Positions 40,765 through 41,080 of a stretch of DNA of 41,080 nt are shown here, in pieces. A program made the position numbers and the translations under genes. Origin of the DNA: an uncultured Oscillospiraceae bacterium (GTDB lineage Bacteria; Bacillota; Clostridia; Oscillospirales; Oscillospiraceae); the NCBI GenBank assembly GCA_944385705.1, contig CALWYF010000019.1, positions 1 to 41,080 on the forward strand. The letters are read 5' to 3'. The notes under the pieces are model-generated. The model made no database searches. It was not told the DNA's origin and was given only the letters and a program-made list of their open reading frames with translations. Each line of letters opens with the position of its first letter. Within the stretch, counting starts at the first letter, position 1.

Positions 40765-41080
40765 ATGTCTGAGAAAATTGTACAGCTTAACGAGGAAATT
40801 ATCAAGGGCAGCTCAAGGAACTTGTACGCGGAAGCGTAGAGGAAACCCTCAATGAGCTGCTGGAGGCTGAAGCGGAGAAACTGACCCAGGCGGCCAGGTA
40901 TGAGCGCAATGAGCAGCGCCAGGGCTACCGCAGCGGCCACTACAATCGCAATCTCACCACCACTTCCGGGGATGTCACCCTCAAGGTGCCCAAGCTCAAG
41001 GGAATCTCCTTTGAGACTGCCATTATTGAGCGGTACCGCCGCCGGGAGAGCAGCGTGGAAGAGGCTCTCATTGAGATGTA
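40765..41080 (+). pseudogene. IS256-family (mutator-type) transposase, frameshifted, 3' part beyond window
   Basis: ATG 40765, behind AAAGGAG, begins MSEKIVQLNEEIIKG and then runs into a stop after 24 codons. From 40809 the neighbouring frame continues as QLKELVRGSVEETLNELLEA, RYERNEQRQGYRSGHYNRNL and GDVTLKVPKLKG to the window end without a stop. This is the N-terminal region of IS256-family DDE transposases. Loss of one C near 40807-40809 (AAGGGCAG where AAGGGCCAG is expected) explains the shift. The copy is inactive unless frameshifting or a sequencing error is involved. The catalytic DDE residues lie outside the window. Confidence 0.85.

Noticed and set aside
40503-40940. A 145-codon minus-strand frame
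   Set aside because: It spans the IS256 transposase start in antisense and the upstream gap; no start signal or family motif.

Overview
The window looks like chromosomal DNA of an anaerobic Firmicute of class Clostridia, most likely a gut Oscillospiraceae-type organism. This is inferred from the gene set: anaerobic class III ribonucleotide reductase, RNase Y, ClpC, a holB-ricT pair, an AbrB-type regulator, an ECF sigma/anti-sigma pair, an 8Fe-8S ferredoxin and an SdpIR module. Genes are GC-rich with frequent ATA codons, and they sit behind AT-rich, near-consensus sigma-A promoters. No taxon was assigned by search.

Layout. 1-1100: an sdpR-sdpI autoregulated immunity-type module on the minus strand, with a clear promoter and palindromic operator. 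1082-2377: a CPA2-type cation/proton antiporter. 2661-7515: nrdG, nrdD (with a fused C-terminal glutaredoxin-like domain), a thioredoxin-reductase-like flavoenzyme and a B3/B4-domain protein. 7593-8947: pyrB-pyrI. 9076-15677: a divergent locus with an SAM methyltransferase and an FmdE-family protein on one side and a complete peptide/nickel-type ABC importer on the other. Its shared control region has two 20-bp inverted GC-rich arms around back-to-back promoters. 15747-17288: rny. 17513-18577: a candidate structured RNA upstream of a secreted SPOR-domain protein. 18646-20916: a ClpC-like unfoldase that lacks the usual middle domain and seems to start at ATT. 21142-23480: ferredoxin, an array of inverted repeats, a TrmN6-like methyltransferase and a CPBP protease. 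23593-26800: AbrB-like regulator, LexA/S24-type repressor, ECF sigma and its membrane anti-sigma factor. 26869-28281: a large surface protein with a Ser-Pro linker and a Ser/Arg/His-rich tail. 28471-30565: holB and ricT.

30781-39864 is a catabolic locus. A xylulokinase diverges from a TRAP transporter (dctP-dctQ-dctM). This is followed by a membrane-anchored AraC-type sensor-regulator, a xylose-isomerase-like TIM-barrel enzyme and an isocitrate-lyase/PEP-mutase-superfamily lyase with an altered active-site motif. Together they look like uptake, sensing and breakdown of an unidentified sugar or sugar-acid-like compound.

40058-41080 is the most rearranged part. It holds an initiator-type tRNA-Met gene with its own promoter and two mismatches in the T stem, and an exact 42-bp duplicate of the tRNA 3' half 274 bp downstream. 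Between them lies a nest of inverted repeats and a short inverted anticodon-region fragment. The 5' end of a frameshifted IS256-family transposase runs off the right edge.

The strongest leads for something undescribed are the structured RNA at 17513-17645, the symmetrical divergent control region at 10449-10533 with its metal- or peptide-type import locus, the TRAP/AraC/lyase locus, and the tRNA-fMet duplication.
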